From an uncultured Bacilli bacterium (GTDB lineage: Bacteria; Bacillota_I; Bacilli_A; RF39; UBA660): a stretch of 22,337 nucleotides of DNA. A program made the position numbers and the translations under genes. The stretch spans positions 1 through 22,337 of the forward strand of contig CAKPPW010000022.1 in the NCBI GenBank assembly GCA_934177995.1. Reading direction: 5' to 3'. The first letter of the stretch is position 1, and every line of letters starts with the position of its first letter. Positions 7,143-14,776 of this stretch are shown here, piece by piece. The notes under the pieces were generated by a model. That model made no database searches. It had not been told where the DNA came from and saw only the letters and a program-made list of their open reading frames with translations.

Positions 7143-7894
7143 TACTTTTCCTTCTTCTTCTGAATATTATAAGTTATTTTAGCAATAAATTTATCACTTA
7201 CAAAGTGAGAGAAAAACTTTCCTAATTTCATAGTTAGCGAAGGAATAATAATGGTCTTTCCCATTAAACATTTCTTTAAGGCATAGTCTGCTACATAGTA
7301 ACTAGTTAGGGGTTTGAAAGAAAAAGTAACTCCTGCTCGATTATTAAAATTAGTAGCTACTGGTCCTGGACATAAGACTGATATTTTAACATTACTCTTA
7401 CATCTATTCAATTCTTCATTAATAGCAAGACTTAGTTTATAGACATAACTTTTACTAGCATAATAACTAGATAATAATGGTCCTGGGAAAAAAGCAGCAC
7501 TACTAGCAACATTTAAGATAGTACCACTATCTCTTTTTTTCATATCTTTTAGATAAAGTTTAGTTAGTATGTGTAGGGCTTTAACATTTACATCTATCAT
7601 ATTTAACTCATCATCTAGATTAGTTTCATCAAAAGAACCAAATATTCCATATCCTGCATTGTTTATTAGTAAATCAATTTTTTCATTCTTAGTCTTTTCA
7701 TAAAGTTCTTTTACTTTAGAAGTATCACTAAGATCAACAACAAATATTTCTGCTTTAGTTTTTAACTCTTTCTTTAGAGTTTCTAAAGCCTCTTTATTTC
7801 TGGCAACCAATATTAAATCGTAAGATTTATCACTAAGTATTTTAGCCATATCTCTTCCAATTCCACTCGATGCCCCTGTAATCATCGCTTTCAT
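7142..7894 (-). CDS. Short-chain dehydrogenase/reductase (SDR family)
   Basis: A classical SDR of 250 residues. The Rossmann dinucleotide motif TGASSGIG is at 6-13, NNAG at 78-81, the catalytic Ser in NVASSAAF (131-132), and YYASK gives Tyr144 and Lys148. CPGPVATNF follows, as usual after the active site. It probably reduces or oxidises a small carbonyl or alcohol with NAD(P)(H); residues DLILVARN suggest NADP but this is not decisive. The substrate is unknown. The start at 7894 is preferred over an in-frame ATG at 7912 because GGGGAG lies about 8 nt upstream of it, and the product then begins MKAMITGAS, normal for the family. It is the first gene of the operon leading to truA. Confidence 0.92.
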   Translation of the reverse strand: MKAMITGASSGIGRDMAKILSDKSYDLILVARNKEALETLKKELKTKAEIFVVDLSDTSKVKELYEKTKNEKIDLLINNAGYGIFGSFDETNLDDELNMIDVNVKALHILTKLYLKDMKKRDSGTILNVASSAAFFPGPLLSSYYASKSYVYKLSLAINEELNRCKSNVKISVLCPGPVATNFNNRAGVTFSFKPLTSYYVADYALKKCLMGKTIIIPSLTMKLGKFFSHFVSDKFIAKITYNIQKKKEK

Positions 7895-7918
7895 ATCATG
7901 GTCTCCCCTCATATTATC

Positions 7919-7947
7919 ATTTTACCAAATTTCTAATAAAATGTCTT
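7919..7947 (-). promoter_or_regulatory. Possible promoter of the SDR-ATPase-truA operon
   Basis: AAGACA (7942-7947) and TAAAAT (7919-7924) on the minus strand are separated by 17 bp; the matches to consensus are 4/6 and 5/6. The position upstream of the GGGGAG site is suitable, but such matches are common in A+T-rich DNA. Confidence 0.3.
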
Positions 7948-8001
7948 AAATTAGACTAAAATTTATTAAATTTATTTTTTTAGCTAACTTAGGTTTCAAT
8001 T

Positions 8002-8046
8002 ATTTTCACCACTTTTTACCATTATGTAGTAATTTCTGGTGAAAAT
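8002..8046. repeat. Perfect 10-bp inverted repeat in the divergent intergenic region
   Basis: attttcacca (8002-8011) is the exact reverse complement of tggtgaaaat (8037-8046), with 25 bp between. The inner bases can add a short ttac/gtaa pairing. There is no U-tract. It lies between the divergent SDR and zinc-ribbon genes, in a region (7913-8236) otherwise without a gene; it could be an operator or the ends of a tiny mobile-element relic. Confidence 0.5.
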
Positions 8047-8080
8047 CAATGAATTATTTACAAAAATAAAAGGATATTTC

Positions 8081-8097
8081 TAACTATTCAGACTATA
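8081..8097. repeat. 17-bp direct repeat, copy 1
   Basis: taactattcagactata is identical to 9468-9484, 1387 bp away in the same orientation. The two copies bracket the zinc-ribbon gene. Adjacent bases are only loosely similar. Confidence 0.7.
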
Positions 8098-8236
8098 ATG
8101 AATAGTAATATATATAAATAATTGCTCTTCATTTTTGCGTACTATATTACAAATTTTTATTTGAATTTTGATACTTTGATGACTTTTCATTAGAAATTTG
8201 ATACACTATATTCGTATAATAAGGAGGAGAAAATTT

Positions 8237-9289
8237 ATGCAATGTAAAAAATGTGGTACTACTATTCTTGATACAGATAAATTTTGTAAAAATTGTGGTG
8301 AGCCAGTGTCAGAAACAAATACACAAAATCTTAACGCAAGCAATCTAACTAGTAATATGCAAAATACAAATAATATATTTGGGAGGGAAAATCAAACAAA
8401 TTATGATATGAACAATCAATCATATCAAAATAATATTATGAATAGCCAAACTTATCAAACAAATGAAAATAATAATAGAACTAGCAGAAAGAGAATTGTT
8501 CCAAAAATATTAGCAATTATAGGAGGAATCGTTGTTGGAATCATTATTCTATTTGTTGCTATATTTACAATTATATCAGCTAGTTCCGATAAGATGGTAT
8601 GTAAATCCAATGAGGGAAATATTACTATAATGTATAATAAAAATGATTTAACTGGCTATAAAAAATCTGGTATAAGTTATGAGTTTGATAAACAAAAAGA
8701 ATATGCCAAAAAAATTGGAGTTGAGGCATACCTTAAAGAATTTAGTTTGTGGTTTTCTCAGAATACAACAGGATCATGTACTATTGATGGCAAGAAAGTA
8801 GAACAAACTTCAAATAATACAAATACTAATAATAGTGGTACTAATACAATTAATAATGATAAAAAAGTTGTTGGTGATGAGAAGTATGGATATATAACCA
8901 TCCCAAGTAATTGGACTAAATTTTATGATATTAATGGTAATGGTTCATTACAGTATTCGTATGCTAATGTATATATTGTTTCTTTAAATATTTTGAATGG
9001 TCAAAATTCAGCAAAAGAATATGCCTCAAATTATATGTACAATAAACAAAATTCAAGTGATGTAACTGGTGTTACTGGAGCTACTGTTACAATAGGAAAA
9101 AATAAAAAATATACAGCATATCAAGTATATATGTATTATCCAAGTTATTCTACATATTTAGTAACATATTGGTTTGAAGCAGAAGATGGTAAAGTTCATT
9201 ATATTGCATTAGAAGGACCTCAAGAATTAAGTGGTGTTAAAATAACTGATTATTTATATATACCAGAAAGTTTCAGTTTAGAAAAATAA
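8237..9289 (+). CDS. Zinc-ribbon membrane protein with extracellular domain, function unknown
   Basis: The start is the ATG at 8237, with AAGGAGGA at 8221-8228; an in-frame TTG at 8198 has no such support. The 350-residue product begins with a zinc ribbon (Cys3, Cys6, Cys17, Cys20 in two CxxC pairs). A Gln/Asn-rich disordered linker (about 25-82), a basic stop-transfer patch (RTSRKR) and one membrane helix (about 88-113) follow. The remainder, probably outside the cell, has two parts separated by an Asn/Thr spacer near 195-210. The last part, from about GYITIPSNW to YIPESFSLE, looks like a small alpha/beta domain. Zinc ribbon-linker-TM proteins of this layout are common in gut Firmicutes, and their roles are mostly unknown. 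It is a single-gene unit divergent from the SDR operon, flanked by a 17-bp direct repeat. Confidence 0.85.
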   Translation: MQCKKCGTTILDTDKFCKNCGEPVSETNTQNLNASNLTSNMQNTNNIFGRENQTNYDMNNQSYQNNIMNSQTYQTNENNNRTSRKRIVPKILAIIGGIVVGIIILFVAIFTIISASSDKMVCKSNEGNITIMYNKNDLTGYKKSGISYEFDKQKEYAKKIGVEAYLKEFSLWFSQNTTGSCTIDGKKVEQTSNNTNTNNSGTNTINNDKKVVGDEKYGYITIPSNWTKFYDINGNGSLQYSYANVYIVSLNILNGQNSAKEYASNYMYNKQNSSDVTGVTGATVTIGKNKKYTAYQVYMYYPSYSTYLVTYWFEAEDGKVHYIALEGPQELSGVKITDYLYIPESFSLEK

Positions 9290-9316
9290 TATTATAATTA
9301 AAAATTAACTTTAAAA

Positions 9317-9330
9317 GAGGCTGTCGAGAA
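9317..9330 (+). other. Possible insertion-sequence end relic in a 302-bp gene-free stretch
   Basis: The stretch 9290-9591 holds no gene. It contains gaggctgtcgagaa (9317-9330), which I recall as similar to terminal sequences of some transposase-bearing insertion sequences (IS1182-like), plus two hairpins and the second copy of the 17-bp repeat. No transposase fragment is readable, so this is only a suggestion. Confidence 0.2.
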
Positions 9331-9364
9331 ATTAAATAATTAGTTTTCTTACCAACCTTTTTTT

Positions 9365-9402
9365 ATTTTATTATAAAACCCAGAAGGCTCAAGATTTCTG
9401 GG
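9365..9402 (-). terminator. Possible second minus-strand terminator
   Basis: cccagaa (9379-9385) pairs with ttctggg (9396-9402) around a 10-nt loop. On the minus strand the hairpin is followed by TTTTATAATAAAATAAAAAAA, a U-rich though interrupted tail. It lies about 190 nt past the GH31 stop, beyond a stronger terminator, and could instead be part of a relic element. Confidence 0.4.
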
Positions 9403-9467
9403 CATAATTTGGTATAATAATCTTGTCTAAGTAATTGTACAACATGAGTTATTTTATGTAAAATGGG

Positions 9468-9484
9468 TAACTATTCAGACTATA
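9468..9484. repeat. 17-bp direct repeat, copy 2
   Basis: taactattcagactata is identical to 8081-8097. This copy lies next to the GH31 terminator. Confidence 0.7.
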
Positions 9485-9489
9485 GTATG

Positions 9490-9538
9490 TAAAAATAAAG
9501 GTTATTCCGATAGCTTTAGACAAACTATCGGAATAACC
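9490..9538 (-). terminator. Intrinsic terminator of the GH31 gene
   Basis: On the minus strand a perfect 14-bp stem (arms 9525-9538 and 9500-9513, 11-nt loop) is followed at once by TTTATTTTTA. It starts 53 nt after the GH31 stop. On the plus strand the nearest T-run is 12 nt or more beyond the stem, so it is less likely to serve the zinc-ribbon gene. Confidence 0.88.
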
Positions 9539-9591
9539 GCAACTAATACTACTTTTTTAATTCGTAAGTATGAATAATTACTATTTATATT

Positions 9592-12018
9592 CTAGACTTG
9601 TTCAATATATTCTAATAATTTTAAGAATAGATTTATATATTCTTTTGATAAAGAATCACGTTTTAATTTTCTAATAGCAATTCTTTTCTTTTTTATTGGT
9701 AAATCAGAAAAGATTATATCTGCTATTTTCTCTTTTAAGTAAGTTTCTATTTGTAAATCCATTAAAATACTATTGATATCTTCATTTATTAAACGAACAG
9801 CATCTATTTCAATATCTTTACCACGACACATTATAGTTAATTGACCAATAGTATTAACTTTTCTTACTTCTACTACAAAGTCATTATCTTCAATGTACTG
9901 GGAAGCAATTGGTATTTCTCTATCATTGTAGTAAGCTTTAACGTCTTCTGCTTGCTTAGTATTTCTAAATCTAAAACGATAATTTCTCTTTTGTGGTACT
10001 ACTCCACTTTTACCTTCTACTGATCTAACAATAACAGTATAGTTATTTTTTAAGTAGTTGTAATCTATATCTGTTTTTAAGAATAGTCCCTCTTTATATA
10101 ATGAAGTTAGACCATCATCCTCATATAAAGTATAAACGTTAGAAGTTCCTGGGAAGATATGAATTTCAAGATCAAGCGGTAAACCAATATTATTTCTATC
10201 ACTCCTATTAGATAGAGGTATAATTGCTCCACTCTTAGCGAATACTGGATAATCTTCTTCACGGAAGAAAGATACATACTTTTTAGCTCCAGGAAATTTC
10301 TTTCCTGTCTTAAAGTCATACCAAATACCTTCAGGAATATAAAACTCATGAATAGTACGGTTCATAGTAACTTCTTTCTTTTTAAGAATAGGACATACTA
10401 ATAATTCCTTTCCAAAGAAATACTGATACTTATATTTATTATCATCTATTACCCAAGGATACTGGTAATAGAACGGTTCTACAAGACATTTACCATCTTT
10501 ATAATAGTGATAACATTCTGTGTATAGATATGGTATTAAGCGATGTCTTAATCTTAAATAATCATTAGCAATAGTTTCTGTCTTTATATCCCAACGCCAT
10601 GGTTCTCTTTTATAGTAAACTCCTCTTGCTGCATGAAATCTTAATATTGGACTAAAACATCCTAGTTCTACATAACGAAGATATAATTCACTTTCTTCTA
10701 TACCTCCATGGTTACCACCGACATCATGACTCCAGAAAGATACACCTATGTTACTAGCACTTAAAGTACTAGCAGATATTTCTCTTAAACCATCCCAAGA
10801 TATTTCACTACTACCAGCATATAAAACTGGATATCTATGCGGAGCATATAAACCATTTCTTGCTAATATTAAACTACGCTTAGCTGGATTTCTTCCTGAA
10901 TCTAAATAATTATAATGATTATATGCTAATAATTTTAAAGCTTGGTTATCACCTTTATAGTCATGGAAAAAGAAATCTACTCCCATACTTTCTAAGGGAT
11001 GAAGAAAAAGTTTAAAATAAACATCTAATAGTTTGGGATTTAAGGGATCAAACACTATTATCTTATTGTCTTTTATATCAAGATATTGACAAGCCTGCTG
11101 ATAATAAGCTTCATGAGGATAAATTCCTTCGGCCGGATCTATTTCTAGACCTACTCTAACATTGTGTTCATGTAAAGTATCAATAAATTCCTTAGGATTA
11201 GGAAATAAATTAGCATTAAAAGTAAAACCAGTATGAAGATCTTTATTATCACCAACATCACGATAATGCCAGTCTTTATCTAAAAGAAAGATAGCAAGTG
11301 GTACTTTTCTTCTTTCAAAATGACTAATAGTATCCATAATCTTATCAGGATCATAGGTAGTATTTCTACTCCACCAGTTACCTAAAGCGTATCTAGGGAT
11401 AAGTGAAGGATTACCTGTTAATTTAAAATAATCACTAAGTGCTAAAGAAAAGTCTTTATTATACATAAATACATATATATCAACACTACCAGCTTCTCTT
11501 TGCTCAAAGGTTCCATCCTCTAAAAACAATAAACTATTAGAGTCATCAATAGAAGCAAATCCTTCTAGAGAATAAAGTCCTCTCTTTAAATTACTTGGAA
11601 TAGTAACATCTTCACTTATCATATTACCATTCATATTTCTAACTTCAGGATGACCATAATACCAATCTCTATTTTCATTTTCATTTTTACTACTAAGAAG
11701 TGTTATCTTTAAGTTCTTCATAGGATCTACTTTACTACCAGTAAAAGGCATTTCTTTAACATAAGTAAGTCTAAAGTACTTGGTAGTAATTTCTAAGAAT
11801 TTACTATCTTGTTTCACCTGATAATTAGGATAAGTAAAAGAACGGTATAAAGCAAACTGACTAGGCTTATCTACAAAATGACCATTTACATTATATTCAA
11901 GTCTAATAAGTCTTTCACTAAGGATAGTAAAACGATACCTATCACCTTTAACAATACATTTTTCATCACTCTTAGATTTAGTTAAATCCATTCTAAATTG
12001 TTTACCTAGTGGATACAT
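9592..12018 (-). CDS. Glycoside hydrolase family 31 protein (alpha-glucosidase-like), atypical acid/base site
   Basis: The 808-residue protein has the GH31 layout: an N-terminal beta-sandwich (about 1-205), a TIM barrel from ALGNWWSRNT (211), C-terminal beta domains, and a DUF5110-like part around YTLYEDDG. Barrel landmarks are LLDKDWHY, the nucleophile segment DFFFHDYKGD with Asp353, HRYPVLYAG, FWSHDVGG (430-435) and SPILRFHAARG. GH31 enzymes cleave alpha-glycosidic bonds with a second Asp, in a GD motif, as acid/base; here that segment reads YAGSSEISW (400-408) with Ser403 at the Asp position. Activity is therefore uncertain, though Glu405 is nearby. A lysine-rich helical tail (about 745-808) is unusual. 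There is no signal peptide, so a cytoplasmic role on imported oligosaccharides is likely if active. The AAAGGA site supports the ATG at 12018. Confidence 0.9.
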   Translation of the reverse strand: MYPLGKQFRMDLTKSKSDEKCIVKGDRYRFTILSERLIRLEYNVNGHFVDKPSQFALYRSFTYPNYQVKQDSKFLEITTKYFRLTYVKEMPFTGSKVDPMKNLKITLLSSKNENENRDWYYGHPEVRNMNGNMISEDVTIPSNLKRGLYSLEGFASIDDSNSLLFLEDGTFEQREAGSVDIYVFMYNKDFSLALSDYFKLTGNPSLIPRYALGNWWSRNTTYDPDKIMDTISHFERRKVPLAIFLLDKDWHYRDVGDNKDLHTGFTFNANLFPNPKEFIDTLHEHNVRVGLEIDPAEGIYPHEAYYQQACQYLDIKDNKIIVFDPLNPKLLDVYFKLFLHPLESMGVDFFFHDYKGDNQALKLLAYNHYNYLDSGRNPAKRSLILARNGLYAPHRYPVLYAGSSEISWDGLREISASTLSASNIGVSFWSHDVGGNHGGIEESELYLRYVELGCFSPILRFHAARGVYYKREPWRWDIKTETIANDYLRLRHRLIPYLYTECYHYYKDGKCLVEPFYYQYPWVIDDNKYKYQYFFGKELLVCPILKKKEVTMNRTIHEFYIPEGIWYDFKTGKKFPGAKKYVSFFREEDYPVFAKSGAIIPLSNRSDRNNIGLPLDLEIHIFPGTSNVYTLYEDDGLTSLYKEGLFLKTDIDYNYLKNNYTVIVRSVEGKSGVVPQKRNYRFRFRNTKQAEDVKAYYNDREIPIASQYIEDNDFVVEVRKVNTIGQLTIMCRGKDIEIDAVRLINEDINSILMDLQIETYLKEKIADIIFSDLPIKKKRIAIRKLKRDSLSKEYINLFLKLLEYIEQV

Positions 12019-12046
12019 TTATATCATCCTTTCTATTCTTTATTTT

Positions 12047-12075
12047 ATAATATCACAAATTAGTCTTGTTGTAAA
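12047..12075 (-). promoter_or_regulatory. Promoter of the GH31 gene, overlapping the vanY end
   Basis: TTTACA (12070-12075) and TATTAT (12047-12052) on the minus strand are separated by 17 bp, each 5/6 to consensus. The -35 box and part of the spacer lie within the last codons of the carboxypeptidase gene. No terminator is seen between the two genes, so read-through may also occur. Confidence 0.45.
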
Positions 12076-13190
12076 AACATAACATAGTATTCATCATAAG
12101 TTATATTATGTTTTTTTATATAACTAGCTATTTTAGTACCAACATAGCGATAGTGCCATGGTTCACATTTATATAGTGTTACGTCTTCTTTAGATTTTGG
12201 ATAACGTAAGATAAATCCATACTTATAAGCATTTTCCATCATCCAAGTATACTCTTCACTATCAGTAAAGACAGTAGTATTTTTACTTGCTACATCTATA
12301 GACATTCCTGTTTGATGTTCAGAGTACCCTGCTTTAGCAATATTTTTTTCCACATAACTATCACCATAAGCATTTTGATAGTAAGAGACAGTTTCTTCTT
12401 GATCAGCATAGCTTCTATAACCTGAGTTTACTACTATATCTTTACCATCTTCTTTAGCTGCTTCCCGCATCTTATGAAAAGCATTTACTACTTCTTTATT
12501 AGCTCTTATCTTACTAGTACCTTTTACATCATCACTTTGAAAGTTTACTAAATCTTTTGGTACATATTTACTACTTAACTGATGATGTTTATTAACTAAA
12601 ACATTAGGAGAAAATTTATCAATCACTTCTACATCTTGATATTCATCCTTATCAAAGTCAAGTTCAACATTTAAAACAGTAATATCAGCAGTATCATTTT
12701 CCTTATTTTGATAAGCTACATATCTATCATATTTAGATAGATGCGAATAATCTACGGAAAAGAATTCATCTAAATATTTAACTTTACCTCTTTTAGCAAA
12801 TTCTTTTACTTCACTATTATTACCTCTTGCTAGTATTAAAGATATTTGGTTATCGGTATAACCTTTCTTTATTAATTTATTAATACTTGAAATTATATCT
12901 TTCAATGGTTGATACTCTATATTCTTATAATGGTCAAAATTTTCTTCTTTATAATCATTACTTTCAAAAGCAGCATTTAAAGTCTTATTTTTTCCTATCT
13001 CTTTAACTTTATTCCATTTTAGTTTTCTAACTATTACACTTGATGCTTTCTTACTATAACCAATTTTTTGTAAAGTATGTTTCTTAGTGGAAATAAAAAT
13101 TAATAAGCATAGCAATACTACTATAGCAACTGAAACATATTTAACAATATTTTCTGCTTCTTTTTTTAACTTTAATTTCTTTACTTTCAC
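12060..13190 (-). CDS. Membrane-anchored D-alanyl-D-alanine carboxypeptidase (VanY/M15B family)
   Basis: The enzyme probably removes the terminal D-Ala from peptidoglycan stem peptides outside the membrane. After a basic N-terminus, one membrane helix at about 15-35 anchors it. The catalytic domain occupies the last 150 residues: SGYRSYADQ, SEHQTGMSIDV (zinc ligands His292 and Asp299) and EPWHYRYVG (Glu343 as base, His346 as ligand). These are the conserved M15B residues, so it should be active. The region between anchor and catalytic domain (about 40-215) may be a stalk or pre-domain. The preferred start is GTG at 13190, because AGGTGG lies 5 nt upstream; an in-frame GTG at 13199 lacks a good site. 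The chosen form has 376 residues. It lies 41 bp upstream of the GH31 gene. Confidence 0.93.
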   Translation of the reverse strand: MKVKKLKLKKEAENIVKYVSVAIVVLLCLLIFISTKKHTLQKIGYSKKASSVIVRKLKWNKVKEIGKNKTLNAAFESNDYKEENFDHYKNIEYQPLKDIISSINKLIKKGYTDNQISLILARGNNSEVKEFAKRGKVKYLDEFFSVDYSHLSKYDRYVAYQNKENDTADITVLNVELDFDKDEYQDVEVIDKFSPNVLVNKHHQLSSKYVPKDLVNFQSDDVKGTSKIRANKEVVNAFHKMREAAKEDGKDIVVNSGYRSYADQEETVSYYQNAYGDSYVEKNIAKAGYSEHQTGMSIDVASKNTTVFTDSEEYTWMMENAYKYGFILRYPKSKEDVTLYKCEPWHYRYVGTKIASYIKKHNITYDEYYVMFLQQD

Positions 13191-13213
13191 TACTACCACC
13201 TACTCTTACAATA

Positions 13214-13243
13214 ATTATACCAAAGAAGAAAAAAAATCAGCAA
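13214..13243 (-). promoter_or_regulatory. Possible promoter of the carboxypeptidase gene
   Basis: A perfect TATAAT (13214-13219) on the minus strand lies 18 bp from TTGCTG (13238-13243). The -35 candidate overlaps the stem of the preceding terminator, which lowers confidence. Confidence 0.4.
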
Positions 13244-13259
13244 TAATATTTGCTAATTT
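13229..13259 (-). terminator. Intrinsic terminator of the three-gene envelope operon
   Basis: On the minus strand AAATTAGCAA (13250-13259) pairs with TTGCTGATTT (13234-13243): ten pairs including one G-U, with a 6-nt loop, followed by an eight-base T-tract (13229-13236, sharing the last stem bases). It lies 36 nt past the stop of the tail-anchored gene. Confidence 0.8.
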
Positions 13260-13294
13260 TTATTTAAATTCCAGTCTAATGTGATATATAGTTG

Positions 13295-13690
13295 TTAAGT
13301 AAATAGCCAAAGAATAATTCCAATAATCACCAAAATAATTATTATCATTTTATATGTTTTAGTAGACTTTTTTACACTTTTTTTAAATTCTTCAGAGCTT
13401 GTGAAATTTTCTTTTATCAATTGTCCTTTCCCTGAAATTGTAAGTGGTGGTTTATAAGTTAAAAACGTATCACCATTTATCTCTATATTTTGATCTATAT
13501 AACCAACAATTTCATCCTTAGTCCACCCTTCATAATAAGCCTTAATATTATGTTGACCATCAGGCAACTCTACTTCGTAAATACTATCGTTAGTAATTTC
13601 TGTTGTAATATTATCATCTATTTTTACTTTTAAAATATTTCCCACTTGTGTCTCTTCATGTTTTTTAAAATATAAACATAACTTTCCCAT
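13295..13690 (-). CDS. Small C-terminally anchored membrane protein, function unknown
   Basis: The product is 131 residues. The first 85 form a compact, probably beta-rich domain (ILKVKIDDN ... VELPDGQHNIKAYYEGW ... FLTYKPPL), which loosely recalls small PEGA/DUF2846-type domains. A Ser/Lys-rich linker follows and a single hydrophobic helix (about 114-130) ends the protein. With no signal peptide and a C-terminal helix, it is most likely tail-anchored with the domain in the cytoplasm. Its ATG follows the stop of the upstream membrane-protein gene after one base, so the two are coupled. It is the last gene of a three-gene operon. No function can be assigned. Confidence 0.75.
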   Translation of the reverse strand: MGKLCLYFKKHEETQVGNILKVKIDDNITTEITNDSIYEVELPDGQHNIKAYYEGWTKDEIVGYIDQNIEINGDTFLTYKPPLTISGKGQLIKENFTSSEEFKKSVKKSTKTYKMIIIILVIIGIILWLFT

Positions 13691-13691
13691 A

Positions 13692-14231
13692 TTACCATCC
13701 CTTTACATTTTCATTATTATTTTTATCAACATAAGTTATACCATTTCTAGATAAAATATCTTTTATCTTTTCGTAATTAATTAGTTGAGTATCAATTTTT
13801 ATTTTACTATTATCTTTAAAAAACAATTTCATACCATCGGCTGGATACTCTACTGCTTTTTCTATATCACTAATATTAAAAGTTTTTTCTTTGCCAAACA
13901 TATCATATGCACGTAAACTGTTATTTTGATAAACCACCTTTTTATTTCTAACAAATAGGTAGTACACTAATGTTAGAATAGAAAGAGCTCCAAAAAATAT
14001 AGTAAAAATAACTGAACCATTTTGCTTAGAAAAAACAACTGTTCCAATTATAGTTACAATAAACATTATAATAGAACATCCTAACATAATCTTTTTTATA
14101 TTATCAGTAAACCTGAAAACTATAACATCATTATCTTTAAATTCTTCTTTATTATCATCTTTCTTTATAAATAATAGTGGTATCACTGCATAAATTATAC
14201 AGAATAATATTAACTCTCTTATAATATCCAT
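13692..14231 (-). CDS. Membrane protein with a possible PH-like C-terminal domain, function unknown
   Basis: The 179-residue product has a hydrophobic N-terminus (about 4-22), a short charged loop, and two further membrane helices (about 48-67 and 73-92). The C-terminal part is soluble and begins VVYQNNSLRAYDMFGKEKTF. That part, with alternating strands (LRAYDMFG, EKTFNISDIEKAVEY, GMKLFFKDNSKIKID) and a final helix (INYEKIKDILSRNG), looks like the bacterial PH-like domains found behind two-helix membrane anchors; this is by eye only. GGAGAT lies 6 nt before the ATG. The gene sits 24 bp after the lipoprotein gene and 1 bp before the tail-anchored gene, so the three probably act together at the membrane. 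Confidence 0.75.
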   Translation of the reverse strand: MDIIRELILFCIIYAVIPLLFIKKDDNKEEFKDNDVIVFRFTDNIKKIMLGCSIIMFIVTIIGTVVFSKQNGSVIFTIFFGALSILTLVYYLFVRNKKVVYQNNSLRAYDMFGKEKTFNISDIEKAVEYPADGMKLFFKDNSKIKIDTQLINYEKIKDILSRNGITYVDKNNNENVKGW

Positions 14232-14255
14232 AAATAATCTCCATTCTAATTTTTA

Positions 14256-14744
14256 TTAATTAAATTCTGAATCACGTTCTACTTTATATTTTTTACCAAA
14301 AATACCTTTAGTATAAGTTATATTATATTTTTCTTTTTGAGCCTCATCGAGATCATATTTGTTCTCTTTTGATATTTTACCATCCTTATATCGGTAAAAT
14401 AAGTCTGTGGTCTCCTCAATAAATTCTACAGTTTTAGCAGTAACATTTCGATAGATTATAACATAATAAGGATTAGATTTATTATATGTTGTTTGATAAT
14501 GAATAGCAATTAGATTAGAATTATTATCCTCATAAATATAACTTTTTATACTATCCCTAGGAACTGGTCCAGCATATACCTTATTAACTGTATCAATTAG
14601 TTTAAGATCCTTTTCTATTATTTTTTGTTTCTGTAAAACTTTAAATAGTTCATCAACTGTTTTGGAATTACTATTACATCCAGTTAATAAAACAATTAAC
14701 AAAACAAATAAACCCGGCAAAAAGAATCTGCTAGCTTTTTTCAT
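14256..14744 (-). CDS. Small lipoprotein, function unknown
   Basis: The 162-residue precursor has a textbook lipoprotein signal: basic MKKASR, a hydrophobic core, and the lipobox LLTGC with Cys23 as the expected lipidated residue. The mature part (about 140 residues) is charged and probably alpha/beta, with no recognised motif. It is exported and tethered to the outer face of the membrane. The good ribosome binding site AGGAGG is 14 nt from this ATG, too far; it is better placed for a 3-codon reading frame whose stop overlaps this start, so translation may be coupled. It is the first gene of a three-gene operon with a clear promoter at 14777-14805. Confidence 0.82.
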   Translation of the reverse strand: MKKASRFFLPGLFVLLIVLLTGCNSNSKTVDELFKVLQKQKIIEKDLKLIDTVNKVYAGPVPRDSIKSYIYEDNNSNLIAIHYQTTYNKSNPYYVIIYRNVTAKTVEFIEETTDLFYRYKDGKISKENKYDLDEAQKEKYNITYTKGIFGKKYKVERDSEFN

Positions 14745-14752
14745 AGCCTCAT
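14741..14752 (-). promoter_or_regulatory. Three-codon leader ORF overlapping the lipoprotein start
   Basis: On the minus strand AGGAGGAG (14757-14764) is followed 4 nt later by ATG AGG CTA TGA. Its TGA overlaps the ATG of the lipoprotein gene as ATGA. This arrangement would let ribosomes terminate and restart. Confidence 0.4.
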
Positions 14753-14776
14753 ATCACTCCTCCTATTGTTGATCTA

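Noticed and set aside
8198..8236. N-terminal extension of the zinc-ribbon protein from TTG at 8198
   Set aside because: The AAGGAGGA site at 8221-8228 lies within the extension and points to the ATG at 8237, which also starts right at the zinc ribbon.
9841..10023. Plus-strand open frame inside the GH31 gene
   Set aside because: Antisense shadow of a well-supported gene, no ribosome binding site or family resemblance.
10107..10349. Minus-strand 80-codon frame inside the GH31 gene
   Set aside because: Out-of-frame shadow within the coding sequence of the GH31 protein.
10721..10731. The HDVGG Asp432 as the GH31 acid/base
   Set aside because: In characterised GH31 enzymes the acid/base Asp lies in the earlier GD motif, while SHDxGG is a substrate-site loop; so Asp432 does not fill the missing role by homology.
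13087..13284. Plus-strand 65-codon frame opposite the carboxypeptidase start
   Set aside because: Antisense to a coding region, Thr/Phe-rich from A+T bias, and crosses a terminator and promoter.
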